64,000 bases of DNA from Chitinophaga rupis (GTDB lineage Bacteria > Bacteroidota > Bacteroidia > Chitinophagales > Chitinophagaceae), in assembly GCF_900109685.1 (NCBI RefSeq), contig NZ_FOBB01000002.1:1453654-1517653 (forward strand), written 5' to 3'. Positions 45,543-53,249 of the stretch are shown one piece after another. Numbering within the stretch: position 1 is the stretch's first letter; the number at the start of each line of letters is the position of its first letter. A program made the position numbers and the translations under genes. The notes below the pieces were generated by a model. It was not told where the DNA came from. It worked only from the letters and a program-made list of their open reading frames with translations, and did not search any database.

Positions 45543-45790
45543 TTGGTGGACAGTCCATGGTCCATAGTCCATGGTATAGAGCGTAAGGGGAATAGTGCGG
45601 GGTAAGGCAACCGGCCGGGTACGCTCAACCTCCGAAATGAACAAGTCCATGGACTATGGACCATCGACCATGGACTTGTCACAGCATTTAACTGAATGGT
45701 AATATTGCAGGTGGATACAACCGGCTGGGTGCGCTCTACTTACCCAATGAACGACGCTATGGACTATGGACCATTGACCATGGACTATTA
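45543..45790. repeat. GGACCATGG-family repeat with a ~70-bp tandem duplicate (family B)
   Basis: Three word clusters lie in the 516-bp divergent gap 45323-45838. 45543-45567 points toward the receptor gene. 45607-45678 and 45719-45788 are two copies of the same ~70-bp unit (ACCGGCYGGGTRCGCTC, AATGAAC, then TATGGACTATGGACCAT and GACCATGGACT). Both point toward the ABC-F gene. The rest of the gap (45323-45540) has a -7-like box TATCTTTG on the minus strand (45508-45515) but nothing else recognisable. Confidence 0.8.
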
Positions 45791-45803
45791 ATTATTACCT
45801 TTG
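45774..45803 (+). promoter_or_regulatory. Promoter of ABC-F gene with -33 box inside a repeat
   Basis: TTG (45774-45776), 19 bases, TACCTTTG (45796-45803). The TTG belongs to the repeat word ACCATTGACC, a variant of the usual ACCATGGACC, so the repeat supplies the -33 element. Confidence 0.65.
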
Positions 45804-45838
45804 TGTGCTTTATTTAACATTTATATAGAATTGTTCAT

Positions 45839-47821
45839 ATGCTTCTCGCCCTACAGGACGTAACTTTTGAATTTGGTGCACGCATTATTGTTGAAGATGC
45901 CTCCTGGCATATTGTACCTGGTGACCGGGTAGGGCTGATAGGCCTGAACGGTACGGGGAAGTCTACCCTTCTGAGAATTATTAACGGTGAATACTCTGTT
46001 TCCAAAGGCAGTGTGAACAAGATCCGTAACCTGAGCCTCGGGTTCTTTAACCAGGACCTGCTGAGCTTTGAAACGGACGACTCCATCCTGTCTGTAGGCA
46101 TGACTGCCTTTGACAAAGCCTTAGCGCTGGAAAAAGATATAGAACGTATTACCCACGAGCTGGAACATAACCAAACGGAGGCCCTGCTGCATGAGTTCTC
46201 CGACAAGCTGCATGAGTTTGAGGCGCTGGATGGTTATAACATGCGGCATAAAACAGCCCAGGTGCTGGAAGGCCTGGGTTTTAGCACGGCCGACCTGGAA
46301 CGCCCCTATAGCGAGTTTTCCGGTGGCTGGCGCATGCGCGTGCTGCTGGCAAAGCTGATCCTGCAGCAGCCGGATGTGCTGATGCTGGATGAGCCCACGA
46401 ACCACCTTGACCTTCCCTCCATTGAATGGCTGGAAAGATACCTGCAGAGCTATAACGGCGCGGTGATCATCGTATCGCACGACCGCTTTTTCCTGGACCG
46501 TATGGTGAACAAGATCGTAGAGCTGTACCAGCAGCAGCTGCACCACTATGCCGGTAACTATGAGGATTATGAGCGCGAAAAGGAAATGCGCCGGGAGTTA
46601 CAGCAACGGTCGTACGAAAACCAGCAGGAATACATTCGCCAGCAGGAACGTTTTATTGAACGTTTTAAGGCCAAAGCCTCCAAGGCAGCCCAGGCGCAGA
46701 GCGCCATGAAACGGCTGGAAAAGCTGGACCGCCTGGAGCAGGTGGACGGTGGCCCTTCCAAAATACGCATCAACTTTACGGTAGATAAACAACCGGGTAA
46801 GATATTATGCACCCTGAACGATGTAAGTAAACACTTTGGCGATATTACTGTGCTGGATCATACCGGTGTGGAAGTTAACCGGGGCGATAAGATAGCCCTG
46901 ATTGGCGCCAACGGTAAGGGAAAGTCTACCCTGCTGCGCATGATCGCCGGCACAGAACCCATGGAGGGCGAACGCATTCCCGGCCACAACGTAGTACAAT
47001 CATTCTATGCCCAGCACCAGCTGGAATCATTACACCTTGACAGCGAAATACTGGAAGAGCTGAAAAATACCAGCAGCGGCCGTACAGAAATGGAGCTGCG
47101 CTCTTTGCTGGGCTGCTTCCTGTTCACGGGGGATGATGTGTATAAGAAGATCCGCATTCTTTCCGGTGGTGAAAAAGCGCGTGTGGCGCTGGCCAAAACC
47201 ATCATCAGCCAGGCTAACTTTATGCTGCTGGATGAGCCCACGAACCACCTGGATATGAACTCCGTACAAATGCTGATAGATGCTTTGAATAAGTATGAAG
47301 GCAGCTTTTTACTCGTATCCCACGACCGTTATTTTGTAAGCGGCACTGCTAATAAGATCTGGGAAATTGTGGACGGGAAGATCAAGGAATTTAAAGGTAC
47401 CTATGCGGAATATGAAGACTGGAAGAAACGGCAGGCTGCTGCTGCCGCACCCCCCAAACCGCCCAAAGGTGAGCGTGGCAAGAACCGCGGTAACAACAAC
47501 AATAATAATACGCCGGAACCCACTGCAGTAAAGGAAATACCGGCGGCAAGCGCCCCGGTAAAAGGCACCCCTATTAATAAGGAAGCGCAAAAGGAGCTGC
47601 AAAAACACCAGCGCCAGTTCCAGCAGCTGGAAGGCGAGCTGGCCCGTCTGAAAGAAAAGAAACAACAGCTGGAAGCCAGCCTGGGTAACCCGGATATTTA
47701 TGGGGATAAAGGCAAGTTCCAGCAGATAGAAGCGGAATACAAACAGGTAACACAAGACCTGGAAAAAGCGAATAAGCAGTATGAAGAAGTGTTTGAGAAG
47801 ATCATGGAGCTGGAGGGGTAG
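45839..47821 (+). CDS. ABC-F family ATP-binding protein (Uup/EttA-like)
   Basis: 660 residues with two ATP-binding cassettes and no membrane part. Walker A motifs GLNGTGKST (about 38) and GANGKGKST (about 358); ABC signatures FSGGWRMR and LSGGEKAR; Walker B MLDEPTNHLD in each half. The linker between them (about 235-315) is the charged ABC-F linker. A Lys/Asn/Pro-rich hinge (GERGKNRGNNNNNNTP) leads to a C-terminal coiled coil (about 585-655: ELQKHQRQFQQLEGELARLK), as in Uup. ABC-F proteins act on stalled ribosomes at the E site. Confidence 0.94.
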   Translation: MLLALQDVTFEFGARIIVEDASWHIVPGDRVGLIGLNGTGKSTLLRIINGEYSVSKGSVNKIRNLSLGFFNQDLLSFETDDSILSVGMTAFDKALALEKDIERITHELEHNQTEALLHEFSDKLHEFEALDGYNMRHKTAQVLEGLGFSTADLERPYSEFSGGWRMRVLLAKLILQQPDVLMLDEPTNHLDLPSIEWLERYLQSYNGAVIIVSHDRFFLDRMVNKIVELYQQQLHHYAGNYEDYEREKEMRRELQQRSYENQQEYIRQQERFIERFKAKASKAAQAQSAMKRLEKLDRLEQVDGGPSKIRINFTVDKQPGKILCTLNDVSKHFGDITVLDHTGVEVNRGDKIALIGANGKGKSTLLRMIAGTEPMEGERIPGHNVVQSFYAQHQLESLHLDSEILEELKNTSSGRTEMELRSLLGCFLFTGDDVYKKIRILSGGEKARVALAKTIISQANFMLLDEPTNHLDMNSVQMLIDALNKYEGSFLLVSHDRYFVSGTANKIWEIVDGKIKEFKGTYAEYEDWKKRQAAAAAPPKPPKGERGKNRGNNNNNNTPEPTAVKEIPAASAPVKGTPINKEAQKELQKHQRQFQQLEGELARLKEKKQQLEASLGNPDIYGDKGKFQQIEAEYKQVTQDLEKANKQYEEVFEKIMELEG

Positions 47822-48137
47822 AATAGAATTACGAATTATTCAATTACGACCCCGCCCAAGCGGTGCATAGCCTGCCCCGTCCAGCGGGGAATGCCATTGA
47901 AAATAATTATGATGTGAGTAATTACGAATTGAGTAGTGCGTGTGGAAGGTATCCGGAGCATGTGTGAATTAGTGATTGCGGATGTTAAGCATGCAAGGGC
48001 TGTGTCGCAAAAATAATTATTGTTTATTATAGTGCTTCATAAGTGAATTGCGTCATTTGTAATTGATCATTCATAGCTAAGCTTATCGTATCATTTCATA
48101 ACGAACAACATCATTCGTAATTGACAATTCGTAATTA
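47822..48137. repeat. AATTACGAATT-family repeats and inverted core element
   Basis: 316 bp without a gene. The word AATTACGAATTATTCAATTA starts 7 bp after the ABC-F stop. About 47826-47930 is the inverted copy of the element at 6121-6213, with GCGGGG and CCCCG-CTGGA-CGGGG hairpins. 48113-48137 is an upstream-type arm (TTCGTAATTGACAATTCG core) that touches the response-regulator ATG. The stretch 47945-48060 shows nothing recognisable. Confidence 0.78.
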
Positions 48138-48824
48138 ATGCAAAAGATCCTGGTTGTAGAAGATGAAGTTAAGGTAGCCAATGCCGTTAAAAAAGGCCTG
48201 GAGGAGAATGGTTTTGATGTAGATGTAGCCTATGACGGCCGTATGGGCAAAAGCCTGGCATCCAGCAACAGCTACGACCTGGTGATACTGGACCTGAACC
48301 TGCCACATAGCAATGGTTATGAAGTATGTGAAGTGATCCGCCATAAGAACAACCGTGTACCCATTATTATGCTTACAGCGCTGGGCGGCATGGACGATAA
48401 AATGCAGGCCTTTGAGCTGGGCGCTGATGATTACCTGGTAAAACCCTTTGACTTCCGGGAGCTGCTGGCCCGCATCCGCGTATTCCTGAAACGCGCGGGC
48501 TCCGATGTACAGCAAAGCACTTTATATAAGATCGTTATCGGCGACCTGGAAATTGACCGCGAAAAGAAAGAAGTAACCCGCAGCGGTAAAAAGATCGCCC
48601 TTACCGCCAAAGAATATCAGCTGTTGGAGTTCCTGGCCCTGCACAAAGGCAAGGTGATCTCCAAACTCACTATCGCGGAAAAAGTGTGGGATATTGACTT
48701 TGATACCGGCACCAATGTGATAGAGGTGTACATGAACTTCCTGCGTAAAAAGATAGACAAGGATTTTGAGAATAAGCTGCTGCATACCAAGACGGGAATG
48801 GGATATTATCTGGCGGAGGAGTAA
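48138..48824 (+). CDS. OmpR/PhoB-family response regulator
   Basis: 228 residues. Receiver domain 1-120 with the acidic pocket VVEDE, phospho-acceptor Asp52 (VILDLNLPH), Thr in MLTALG and Lys in VKPFDF. Winged-helix DNA-binding domain 130-228 (LTAKEYQLLEFLALHKGKVISK, FDTGTNVIEVYMNFLRKKI). It pairs with the kinase 112 bp downstream and lies upstream of a metal-efflux system, so it probably regulates that, as CusR/CzcR do. The gene is bracketed by two perfectly complementary 24-nt repeat arms. Confidence 0.94.
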   Translation: MQKILVVEDEVKVANAVKKGLEENGFDVDVAYDGRMGKSLASSNSYDLVILDLNLPHSNGYEVCEVIRHKNNRVPIIMLTALGGMDDKMQAFELGADDYLVKPFDFRELLARIRVFLKRAGSDVQQSTLYKIVIGDLEIDREKKEVTRSGKKIALTAKEYQLLEFLALHKGKVISKLTIAEKVWDIDFDTGTNVIEVYMNFLRKKIDKDFENKLLHTKTGMGYYLAEE

Positions 48825-48828
48825 TCAG

Positions 48829-48860
48829 AATTACGAATTGTCAATTACGAATTACGAATT
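48829..48860. repeat. Downstream repeat arm after response regulator (family A)
   Basis: Starts 4 bp after the stop codon. Its first 24 bases are the exact reverse complement of the arm at 48113-48136 upstream of the same gene. Confidence 0.8.
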
Positions 48861-48936
48861 AAATGCAGGGGAGATCGATTTGTATTGATTATAGGAAGTG
48901 TGAATAGCCTGTTGCATTTTATCTGCATATTTACGC

Positions 48937-50301
48937 ATGAAGATCAAATACAAAATAGCGCTCTATTATGCCTTATCGGCCACGGTGCTGCTGATATCCT
49001 TTGCCAGCCTTGCGTATTATTTTTCTGCACAATCGCGCAAGGCGGAGTACCTGGAACGCCTGGAATACCGCGCCCGCTCTATTGCCAACGTAATTATTGA
49101 AGAAGATAAAGTAAAGGTGGACCTGCTGCGCAAGCTGGATAAAACCACTTTCCAGGACCTGTACCAGGAAACCATTTTAGTATACAGCCCCAATTACGAC
49201 CTCTTATACTCCAACCTGAAAGATACTACCATCCGCACCCTGCGCAGCCGCCTTGATTATATTAAACGCAACGGCACCTATAATTACGAAAAAGCCAACG
49301 ATGAGGTGGTAGGCGTATATTATACGGAAGGTAAGATCTCTGTGATCGTGATCGTATCCTCCCTGGATAAATACGGTTTCCAGAACCTGCAGAACCTGAA
49401 ACGCATCCTGCTTATTGAGCTGGCCGTGGCAGCCGTGCTGCTGATCGTGATCGGGTATTTCTTCTCGCGCAAAATGGTGGAGCCTATTGATAAGCTGGTG
49501 CAGCAAATGGATACTATTAATGCCAACAACCTGCAGGATACCAAGGTAGTAGTACGGGGACGGGATGAGATTGCGCAGCTGGGCAGCAACTTTAACACCA
49601 TGCTGCAGCGCCTGAGCACTTCCTTTGATCTGCAAAAGAGCTTTGTAAGCAATGCTTCCCACGAGCTGCGTACTCCCCTGGCCTCTATTATCAGCCAGCT
49701 GCAGGTAACCTTGTCTAAAGAAAGAAATAAGGAAGATTATGCCAGTGTGCTCAGCTCTGTGCTGGAAGATGCGGAAAACCTCTCCGACCTTACCAATGGC
49801 CTGTTACAGATGGCACAATCGGAGCTGAACGAGCAACGTTTTTCCTTTTATGAAGTACGGATAGATGAGCTGCTGCTGGAAATGGGCAACCTTATTAAGC
49901 TCAAGCATAATGGCAGGGTGGATATACAGTTTGAAAACCTGCCGGAGCTGGATACCCAGCTTACCTGTAATGGCAATGAAATACTATTGAAGATCCTGTT
50001 CCTGAACCTGGTGGATAATGCCTGTAAGTTCTCAACGGATAATACCGCCTATGTGATCATTGATTTCCAAACCCACTACATACAGATCCAGATCCGGGAC
50101 AATGGCATGGGCATACCCGCCGATGAGCTGAATAAGGTTTTTGAACCTTTTTACCGTGGTCAAAATGCCCTGCAAACCCGCGGCCATGGCCTGGGATTAT
50201 CTATCTGCAAAAAGATAGTACAGCTGCATAAAGGACATATTTCTGTAAGTTCTGTACTTAATAAAGGAACTGTTTTCACAGTATTGCTACCGCACATTTG
50301 A
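48937..50301 (+). CDS. Sensor histidine kinase, HAMP type
   Basis: 454 residues. TM1 (about 5-28), a periplasmic sensor of about 130 residues, TM2 (about 160-180: LLIELAVAAVLLIVIGYFF), HAMP (180-235), dimerisation/phosphoacceptor helix with His in NASHELRTPLASI, then the ATPase domain with N box NLVDNACKFS, G1 RDNGMGIP and G2 HGLGLSICKKI. It probably responds to metal or envelope stress and phosphorylates the regulator upstream. The last codons and stop are part of a 17-bp hairpin. Confidence 0.94.
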   Translation: MKIKYKIALYYALSATVLLISFASLAYYFSAQSRKAEYLERLEYRARSIANVIIEEDKVKVDLLRKLDKTTFQDLYQETILVYSPNYDLLYSNLKDTTIRTLRSRLDYIKRNGTYNYEKANDEVVGVYYTEGKISVIVIVSSLDKYGFQNLQNLKRILLIELAVAAVLLIVIGYFFSRKMVEPIDKLVQQMDTINANNLQDTKVVVRGRDEIAQLGSNFNTMLQRLSTSFDLQKSFVSNASHELRTPLASIISQLQVTLSKERNKEDYASVLSSVLEDAENLSDLTNGLLQMAQSELNEQRFSFYEVRIDELLLEMGNLIKLKHNGRVDIQFENLPELDTQLTCNGNEILLKILFLNLVDNACKFSTDNTAYVIIDFQTHYIQIQIRDNGMGIPADELNKVFEPFYRGQNALQTRGHGLGLSICKKIVQLHKGHISVSSVLNKGTVFTVLLPHI

Positions 50302-50331
50302 GTGCCTTCGGCCGCTCAAATGTGCGGTAGC
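50286..50331 (+). terminator. 17-bp hairpin containing the kinase stop codon
   Basis: GCTACCGCACATTTGAG (50286-50302) pairs perfectly with CTCAAATGTGCGGTAGC (50315-50331), loop of 12. The left arm encodes the last five residues and the stop. No T run follows, so it looks like an mRNA 3'-end structure rather than a complete terminator. Confidence 0.65.
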
Positions 50332-50530
50332 AGTCCATGGTCAATAGTCGATGGTCCATAGCCTACTGCGTATAAATTCTACTTCGTGATATGCAAGTCA
50401 GTCCACGGTCCACAGACTACGGTCCACGGCCTTGTACGTATTGTAACCTTGCGTGTATACTCACTACTTCATCACCATTATATACTACTCCTGCGCACTA
50501 TGCCGTGGACCATGGACTGTGGACCATGGA
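50332..50530. repeat. GGACCATGG-family repeats between kinase and TolC genes (family B)
   Basis: Downstream-type words (AGTCCATGGTCAATAGTC) at 50332-50363 and CACGG variants (GTCCACGGTCCACAGACTA) at 50400-50432. The upstream-type arm GTGGACCATGGACTGTGGAC is at 50503-50530. Confidence 0.75.
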
Positions 50531-50531
50531 C

Positions 50532-50584
50532 GAACTTAAAATTGGTGCGGCCCATAGGGCCGCATCAATTTTAAGTTCTTTTTA
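50532..50584 (+). terminator. 22-bp hairpin plus T run upstream of the efflux operon
   Basis: Stem 50532-50553 with 50557-50578, one G-T pair in 22, loop ATA, followed by CTTTTTAA. A very strong intrinsic terminator 68 bp before the TolC gene. It either ends the kinase transcript or acts as an attenuator for the efflux genes. Confidence 0.85.
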
Positions 50585-50651
50585 ATCCCCCTTAAAGGCC
50601 CCTTTAATTCCTCTTTCAGAGCTTTGTACTCGAAATTGAGATGGAACTTAT

Positions 50652-51923
50652 ATGCAAAAGAAGCTCGGGATCATAACAATAGCCTTGTTCATCATCGCAC
50701 TTAAAAGCTCGGCGCAAAGTATACAGCCCATTACTTTACAGGAAGCAGAAGATACTTTCCTTAACCGGAACTACCAGTTGCTGGCGCAACGTTACCGGGT
50801 TGATGCCGACAAGGCGCAGATCCAGCAGGCGCGTTTATGGAGCAATCCTTCCTTTAGCGCCACCTGGGGATTTGGTACTACCAATAAGATACAGCCTTTT
50901 TATGGCGGCAACGGCGGGGAAACAGCCTACAGCGTAGATCAGCTGATCACCCTTGCGGGTAAACGAAACAAACAGGTACAGCTGGCCTCCCTGAATGCCG
51001 CTACCACACAGGCTGAGTTCTTTGAACTGATGCGAACTTTACGCCTGCAGCTAAGAGGTAATTATTATCAGCTCTACTTCCTGCAGGAAACAGAAAAGAT
51101 CTTACAGGAACAACTTTCCAACTTACAGAAAATAGTGGATGCCTATACAGAAGCAGATCAGAAAGGAAGCGTGGCCCATGCCGATGTCATACGGCTGCGG
51201 GCTTTACAGGTAGGCCTCACAAATGATTATACCGATCTTAAACAACAGGAGCTCAGCTCACAGCTAAACCTACAACAGTTACTAGGGAACAATGAACAGT
51301 ATGCACCGCAGGTGGATACGGACGGTCTCGCGTACTATAACCTACAAGGTTATACGCTGCCTGCCCTTATAGACACCGCAATGCTAAACCGGCCTGACCT
51401 GCGGGTTGCTCAACAGCAACTGCAGCAGGCGCAGGTGAACTACAGCCTGCAAAAAGCACTGGCAGTACCGGACCTGCATGTAGGCGCTACCTACGATAAG
51501 AATGGTAGCTATGCACCCAATTTTGTAGGGCTTACCCTGGGTATAGACCTCCCCTTCTGGAACCGCAACCAGGGCAACATACGCTCTGCAAGCAACCAGG
51601 TAAAGGTACAGGAGCAAACGCTGGCCCAGGGCAATAACATCATCAGCACCGAAGTACAGCAGGCGGTACAAAAGATAAACCTGATGGACAAACAATACCA
51701 GATGCTGGACTTTAAGCGCTTTGGACTGGAATATAATAAGCTGATCTCTGAAGTAGCGCAGAACTTCCGCAAGGGTAATATTTCCCTGCTGCAGTTCATC
51801 GATTATTTCAACAGCTACAGCGATAATGTGAAGAATACCAATAAGCTTATCCTAGACCGTATTACGGCCTATGAGGAGCTGAATTATGCAACAGGTACGG
51901 AGTTATTTAACAAGACGAAATAA
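50652..51923 (+). CDS. TolC-family outer-membrane efflux channel (CzcC/CusC-like)
   Basis: 423 residues. Signal peptide MQKKLGIITIALFIIALKSSA, then two outer-membrane-efflux-protein repeats, mostly long helices (AEDTFLNRNYQLLAQRYRVD; ISEVAQNFRKGNISLLQFID). GIDLPFWNRNQGNI is the conserved strand of the second half. It forms the trimeric outer-membrane channel for the adaptor and RND pump encoded next, exporting heavy-metal ions. Confidence 0.93.
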   Translation: MQKKLGIITIALFIIALKSSAQSIQPITLQEAEDTFLNRNYQLLAQRYRVDADKAQIQQARLWSNPSFSATWGFGTTNKIQPFYGGNGGETAYSVDQLITLAGKRNKQVQLASLNAATTQAEFFELMRTLRLQLRGNYYQLYFLQETEKILQEQLSNLQKIVDAYTEADQKGSVAHADVIRLRALQVGLTNDYTDLKQQELSSQLNLQQLLGNNEQYAPQVDTDGLAYYNLQGYTLPALIDTAMLNRPDLRVAQQQLQQAQVNYSLQKALAVPDLHVGATYDKNGSYAPNFVGLTLGIDLPFWNRNQGNIRSASNQVKVQEQTLAQGNNIISTEVQQAVQKINLMDKQYQMLDFKRFGLEYNKLISEVAQNFRKGNISLLQFIDYFNSYSDNVKNTNKLILDRITAYEELNYATGTELFNKTK

Positions 51924-51934
51924 GAGGAACCTAA

Positions 51935-52020
51935 AGTAAGATGTAAGATGTAGGAAGCAGGATGTAGAACGTAGGAATACCAGATTGGCAATAGACGGCA
52001 GACATCCTGCTTCCTACCTC
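51935..52020. repeat. Inverted GATGTAGGAAGCAGG repeat (family E)
   Basis: GATGTAGGAAGCAGGATGT (51947-51965) and ACATCCTGCTTCCTACCTC (52002-52020) are inverted, 18 of 19 bases matching. The first follows the TolC stop by 23 bp; the second precedes the adaptor ATG by 29 bp. A GTAAGATGTAAGATG stretch extends the left arm. Confidence 0.8.
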
Positions 52021-52049
52021 CTGCTCCGGGATCATTAATCAACTGATAA

Positions 52050-53153
52050 ATGAAGAAGAACAAGATGAACCGCATTTTAAGCCTGGCCCTGTTAGTACTG
52101 GGCGCTGCCTGGTGGAGTAGCTGTAAGCATATCCAGGCAGAGGATACTGAAAAAGAAACATTTGTGCTTAGCGATACCATGTTGCAAAGCATTCATATAG
52201 ATACAGCAGGCATAAAACCCGTGCAGAGTGAGCTGCGTTTGTCCGGCAAGGTATCTCCGGATGTGGGTAAGGTGCTGAAAGTATATCCCCTGGTGAGTGG
52301 TTTTGTAAAAGATATTAAAGTGCAGCTGGGCGATTTTGTGCAGAAAGGACAGATCCTGGCCGTGATACAGAGTGGTGAGATCGCCGATTATGAAAAGCAG
52401 ATGGCAGAAGCAAAGTCTGACCTGGCCGTAGCGGAAAAAGGGCTGAAAGTAGCGCAGGACCTGTATAGCAGCCAGCTAAGCACAGAGAAAGATGTGGTGA
52501 ATGCACAGGGCGAGCTGGATAAGGCACGCGCAGAAGTGAACCGCCTGAATGACCTGTTTAAAATTTACCGCCGCGGCGCAGGCTCCACCTACCTGGTAAC
52601 TGCTCCTATCTCCGGTTATGTGATTGAAAAGAACATCAACAATAACATGGAGATCCGGACAGATAATAACCAGAACATCTTCACCGTATCTGAGCTGAAC
52701 GATGTATGGGTAATGGCCAATGTATTTGAAACAGATATTGCCCGTGTGAAAGAAGGTTATGACGCAGACATCGTAACCATCAGCTACCCGGATACGGTGT
52801 TCCATGGCAAGGTAGACAAGATCTACAACTTCCTGGACCCGGCCACCAAGACCATGCAGATCCGTATTAAGCTGAATAATAAGGATATGCAGCTGAAGCC
52901 GGAAATGTTTGCCACAGTTACCCTGCATTACAATGAGGGAGATAATATGATAGCCGTGCCTACATCCTCATTAATATTTGACCGCAGCAAGAATTATGTG
53001 CTGGTGTTTAAAGATAAATACAACATCCAGGTACGTGAGGTAGAACCTTATAAAACAGCCGGCGGGCTGGCATATTTAAGCAAGGGGCTAAACCCGGGCG
53101 AGCAGGTGATCTCCCGGAATCAATTGCTGATCTATAACGCGCTGAACGACTAG
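52050..53153 (+). CDS. RND efflux periplasmic adaptor (membrane-fusion protein), lipoprotein
   Basis: 367 residues. Signal with lipobox WWSSC (Cys about 26), so anchored as a lipoprotein. Barrel-sandwich hybrid/lipoyl halves (VSGFVKDIKVQLGDFVQKGQ; TYLVTAPISGYVIEKNINNN) flank a helical hairpin (about 115-175); beta-barrel and membrane-proximal domain follow (TMQIRIKLNNKDMQLKPEMF). It joins the inner-membrane pump to TolC. The family is CusB/CzcB-like. The stop TAG is the first word of the next repeat. Confidence 0.93.
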   Translation: MKKNKMNRILSLALLVLGAAWWSSCKHIQAEDTEKETFVLSDTMLQSIHIDTAGIKPVQSELRLSGKVSPDVGKVLKVYPLVSGFVKDIKVQLGDFVQKGQILAVIQSGEIADYEKQMAEAKSDLAVAEKGLKVAQDLYSSQLSTEKDVVNAQGELDKARAEVNRLNDLFKIYRRGAGSTYLVTAPISGYVIEKNINNNMEIRTDNNQNIFTVSELNDVWVMANVFETDIARVKEGYDADIVTISYPDTVFHGKVDKIYNFLDPATKTMQIRIKLNNKDMQLKPEMFATVTLHYNEGDNMIAVPTSSLIFDRSKNYVLVFKDKYNIQVREVEPYKTAGGLAYLSKGLNPGEQVISRNQLLIYNALND

Positions 53154-53236
53154 CTTTTAGCCTTTAGCTATTAGCTAAAAGCGAAGGCAATGGCTAAAAG
53201 CCAATAGCTAACAGCTAACAGCTAAAGGCTAGCTTA
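53151..53236. repeat. AGCTAAAAGC-family inverted repeat between adaptor and pump genes (family C)
   Basis: Begins with the adaptor's stop codon (TAGCTTTTAGCCTTTAGC, then TATTAGC), a short middle, then GGCTAAAAGCCAATAGC and TAACAGCTAACAGCTAAAGG up to about 14 bp before the pump ATG. The two halves are inverted and would form an intercistronic hairpin. Confidence 0.85.
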
Positions 53237-53249
53237 AAGAATCAATAGC

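Noticed and set aside
50386..50585. Two overlapping 62-64 residue frames before the TolC gene
   Set aside because: They consist of translated CCATGG repeats and a terminator hairpin.
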